A stretch of 32,754 nucleotides of DNA, taken from positions 1 through 32,754 of the forward strand of contig CAIYES010000131.1 in NCBI GenBank assembly GCA_903925275.1, given 5' to 3'. The notes beneath the pieces are model-generated. The model did no database searches, was not told where the DNA came from, and was given only the letters and a program-made list of their open reading frames with translations. The stretch's first letter is position 1. Each line of letters begins with the position of its first letter. A program made the position numbers and the translations under genes. Positions 29,802-32,754 of this stretch are shown piece after piece. This DNA comes from an uncultured Bacteroidales bacterium. Lineage in GTDB: Bacteria > Bacteroidota > Bacteroidia > Bacteroidales > FEN-979.

Positions 29802-29897
29802 ATGGAGGAAAAAGACAGCTTTAGTGGGGTATAAGGTAAATATAAACTCAATAATGTTTGGCCCAATCGTTTAGCCGTTATTGAAATAAATTATAAA

Positions 29898-32754
29898 ATG
29901 AAAATAGGACTTTTATTAATAAACTTTCTCTTATTATTTCCCGAATATATAGTTGCCCAGCAACCAATGTTAACTGTTAACACCGGTCATGCAAATCTAA
30001 TAAGTTCTGTTTGCTTCAGCAATGATGGGAAATATGCTTTATCTGGTTCTTGGGATGCAACATTAAAATTATGGGATATTGCGACTGGAAAAGAAATACG
30101 ATCTTTTTTAGGGCATTCAAATTGTGTTACATCTGTACAATTTAGCCCCGATGGGAAATATGCTTTATCTGGTTCCTGGGATAAAACATTAAAATTATGG
30201 GATATTGCGACAGGCAGAGAAGTTCGTTCATTCAAGGGACATAATGAGAGTGTCAACTCAGTCTGTTTCAGCCCAGATGGGCAGTATGCTATATCTGGAT
30301 CAGGGGATCAAACAATTAATTTATGGGAGATATCTACAGGAAAAAAAATAAAATCTTTCATACGATTTTCAAAAGGCTTTGAAAGCATTAAATCTATCTG
30401 TATTAGTCAAGATGGAAAATATATTTTATCAGGATCATGGGGTGGTAAAATAAGACTGTGGGATATGACATCTGGGAATGAACTGCTTTCTCTTATTGGT
30501 CATAATCAAGAAATATGTTCAGTATGTTTTAGCCCTGATGGGAAATACGCTTTATCTGGATCAGCGGATAAAACTATCAAATTATGGGATATTACAACTG
30601 GAAAGGAAATCCGTTCTTTCATTGGCCATACTGAGAGTGTCAATTCAGTTTGTTTCAGTCCAGATGGAAAATATGCATTATCTGGGTCACATGATAAAAC
30701 TATCAAATTATGGGACATTACAACTGGAAAAGAAATCCGTTCGTTTTATGGACACTCATGTTTCGTTAATTCTGTTTGTTTCAGTCCTGATGGTAAATAT
30801 GCTTTATCCGGATCTGGTGCATGGAACGGTAATAGTAAATTTGATAATACATTAAAGCTATGGGATATTTCGACCGGAAAAGAAATCCGTTCGTATATTG
30901 GGTATACGGATAATGTTAATTCCGTTTGTTTTAGTGCTAATGGAAAGTATTTTATATCTGGGTTAGGTGATAAAACTATCAAATTATGGGATATCTCAAA
31001 TGGAAAAATAATTCGTTCGTTTATTGGACATTCGGAGGCTGTGACTTCTGCCTGCTTTAGTCCGGATGGGAAACATGTTTTATCCGGATCTTCTGATAAT
31101 ACAGTAAAATTATGGGATATTTCTACCGGGAAAGAAATCCGTTCATTTACCGGCCATAAAATTGGTGTTCATTCTGTTAGTTTCAGTCCTGATGGTAAAT
31201 ATGCCTTATCTGTGTCTGATTATCCGAATGAGATCTTGAAATTTTGGGATATCTCAACCGGGAAAGAGATTCGTTCAATTATTGGAAATTCAAAAATTTA
31301 TGGATTATTTTTTATTAGCCTTGACAGTATAGTTGCTTTAAAACTTTCTCAGGAGAATAGAATAAACCTTATAAATATTTCTACCGGGAAAGAAATCCGT
31401 TCGTTTATCGGTCATTCAAACTCAGTTGAGTCTGTTTGTTTCAGTAATGATGGTAAATATGTCTTATCCGGTTCTTTGGATGAGACAATGAAATTATGGG
31501 ATATTTCTACCGGAAAAGGAATTCATTCGTTTGGTGGACAATCGGGAGCAGTGCATTTTGTTTGTTTTAGTCCTAACGGTCAATATGCATTATCAGGGGC
31601 ACATGAGTCAACGACCCTATGGGAAATCTCAACAGGAAAAAAAATTAGTTCGTTTGTAGGACAATTGGATTACGGCACATCTGTTTCCTTTACACCAGAA
31701 GGTAAATACATTTTATCAGGTTCAAAAAATGGCAACATGAAGATTTGGAATTCAGGTACAGGTGAATTATTATTAACGATTTATCAATTAAGGAATTCTG
31801 ATGATTGGGTTGCAGTGACTCCAGATGGAAGGTTCGATGGTACTCAAAAAGGAATGAATTTATTATATTATGTAATGGGAATGGAAATAATTCCTTTGGA
31901 AAGCACATTCGAACAATTTTATACTCCTAATTTAATTGCACGAGTAATGTCAGGGGAATCGTTTTCTACGATTGAAATTAAAATTAGAGATTTGAAATCA
32001 CCGCCATCAGTAAAAATAATAACACCCATTGACAAATCAATTACCAGCAAGAATCGATTAACTGTTAATGTAAATGTAATTGATAAAGGTGGTGGTATCG
32101 ATGAAATCCGTTTATACCATAACGGAAAATTAATTGAAAACACTCAACGAGGATTTAAACCAATATCACAAACAGGTAGCGCCCAAGAACAAAGTTTTAA
32201 CATCACTTTAGTGAATGGTCAAAATAAGATTAAAGCAACATCTTTCAATAATGAGCGAACCGAGTCAATTCCTGATGAGATAACGGTTTTCTATAATGGC
32301 ACTGCTTTAAAACCCTGCTTACATCTTTTTGTTATTGGCATCAATTCATTTAAAAACCCTAAATATAATCTTAATTATGCTATCCAAGATGCACAGTCAT
32401 TGTCACAAGAAATTCAAGTCGGTTGTAAAGGTATTGTCGAAAAGGTGGTACCCTATATTTTACTGGATGAAAAAGCGACAAAGCTAAATATCCTAAGCAC
32501 CATTAGCCAGATCAAATCTACATCTAAGGAAGAAGATATCTTCGTATTCTATTATGCAGGTCATGGTGTCATGAGTGTTGATGAATCATCAACTTTTTAC
32601 ATAATCCCATGGGATGTCACCCAACTATATGGCAACAACGCAATACTCAAAGAAAAGGCTATTTCTGCAGAAGAGTTAAAGACCTTTTCAAAGGAAATCC
32701 AGGCACGAAAGCAATTATTCATAATGGATGCATGTCAATCGGGTGGAATTGTTG
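29898..32754 (+). CDS. Exported WD40-repeat protein with C-terminal caspase-like (peptidase C14) domain, partial at window end
   Basis: Open frame from ATG 29898 to the window edge (no stop seen, hence absent from the ORF track). Signal peptide MKIGLLLINFLLLFPEYIVAQQ; repeated SVCFSPDGKYALSGS-DKTIKLWDISTGKEIRSF units; caspase motifs FVFYYAGHG and FIMDACQSGG. Confidence 0.93.
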   Translation, partial: MKIGLLLINFLLLFPEYIVAQQPMLTVNTGHANLISSVCFSNDGKYALSGSWDATLKLWDIATGKEIRSFLGHSNCVTSVQFSPDGKYALSGSWDKTLKLWDIATGREVRSFKGHNESVNSVCFSPDGQYAISGSGDQTINLWEISTGKKIKSFIRFSKGFESIKSICISQDGKYILSGSWGGKIRLWDMTSGNELLSLIGHNQEICSVCFSPDGKYALSGSADKTIKLWDITTGKEIRSFIGHTESVNSVCFSPDGKYALSGSHDKTIKLWDITTGKEIRSFYGHSCFVNSVCFSPDGKYALSGSGAWNGNSKFDNTLKLWDISTGKEIRSYIGYTDNVNSVCFSANGKYFISGLGDKTIKLWDISNGKIIRSFIGHSEAVTSACFSPDGKHVLSGSSDNTVKLWDISTGKEIRSFTGHKIGVHSVSFSPDGKYALSVSDYPNEILKFWDISTGKEIRSIIGNSKIYGLFFISLDSIVALKLSQENRINLINISTGKEIRSFIGHSNSVESVCFSNDGKYVLSGSLDETMKLWDISTGKGIHSFGGQSGAVHFVCFSPNGQYALSGAHESTTLWEISTGKKISSFVGQLDYGTSVSFTPEGKYILSGSKNGNMKIWNSGTGELLLTIYQLRNSDDWVAVTPDGRFDGTQKGMNLLYYVMGMEIIPLESTFEQFYTPNLIARVMSGESFSTIEIKIRDLKSPPSVKIITPIDKSITSKNRLTVNVNVIDKGGGIDEIRLYHNGKLIENTQRGFKPISQTGSAQEQSFNITLVNGQNKIKATSFNNERTESIPDEITVFYNGTALKPCLHLFVIGINSFKNPKYNLNYAIQDAQSLSQEIQVGCKGIVEKVVPYILLDEKATKLNILSTISQIKSTSKEEDIFVFYYAGHGVMSVDESSTFYIIPWDVTQLYGNNAILKEKAISAEELKTFSKEIQARKQLFIMDACQSGGIV
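29970..31780 (+). repeat. Tandem ~126-bp repeats encoding about 14 WD40 units
   Basis: Recurring ...aaattatgggatatt(t/a)c(t/a)ac(c/t)gg(a/g)aaagaaatccgttcgttt... ; units 5 and 6 (around 30566 and 30692) nearly identical with 126-bp spacing. Confidence 0.88.

Noticed and set aside
29987-30982. Minus-strand and alternate-frame ORFs with repeated peptides (e.g. SLCPLNERTSLPVAISHNFNVLSQEPDKAYFPSGLNCT) in the WD40 region
   Set aside because: Repetitive shadow ORFs caused by the 126-bp WD40 repeats; the + frame from 29898 is the real one.
29970-31780. Regular ~126-bp repeats considered as CRISPR or non-coding tandem repeat
   Set aside because: Repeats are in-frame WD40 units with divergent, coding-consistent variation, not repeat-spacer structure.

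Overview
Chromosomal segment that looks like a Bacteroidota genome (ribosomal alpha-operon order, TAnnTTTG-type promoter motifs, typical protein families). Positions 1 to ~20.5 kb are conserved housekeeping genes: map 3' end, infA, rpmJ, rpsM, rpsK, rpsD, rpoA, rplQ, eno, an MTA/purine nucleoside phosphorylase, a CcmF/CcsA-type cytochrome c assembly protein, pcm, a Gfo/Idh/MocA oxidoreductase, a lipoprotein, a polyprenyl glycosylphosphotransferase, an S9 peptidase, diacylglycerol kinase, a PAS/GAF hybrid histidine kinase, a membrane methyltransferase and an ABC-F ATPase. A tRNA-Gly(CCC) at 20746-20818 marks the start of an accessory region. Most of it (about 21.0-29.5 kb) is a compact minus-strand cluster resembling a phage- or plasmid-type replication module: RadC, a DnaB-like helicase preceded by a small overlapping ORF, a small protein ending in an SSB-like DSIPF tail, an OB-like protein with a (Gly-Asn)8 linker, a RecB/Cas4-like PD-(D/E)XK protein with four candidate Fe-S cysteines, a Rha/KilAC regulator, a DUF932 protein, and a decayed second DUF932 3' end. 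No integrase, relaxase or virion gene is visible in the window. The right end (29898 to the window end) is a large partial ORF: signal peptide, about 14 WD40 repeats, linker, and a caspase-like (C14) domain with His and Cys motifs. The best leads are the possible split SSB plus Fe-S nuclease replication cassette, the DUF932 duplication/decay scar, and the exported WD40-caspase. All functional assignments are from reading the sequence; no database search was run.
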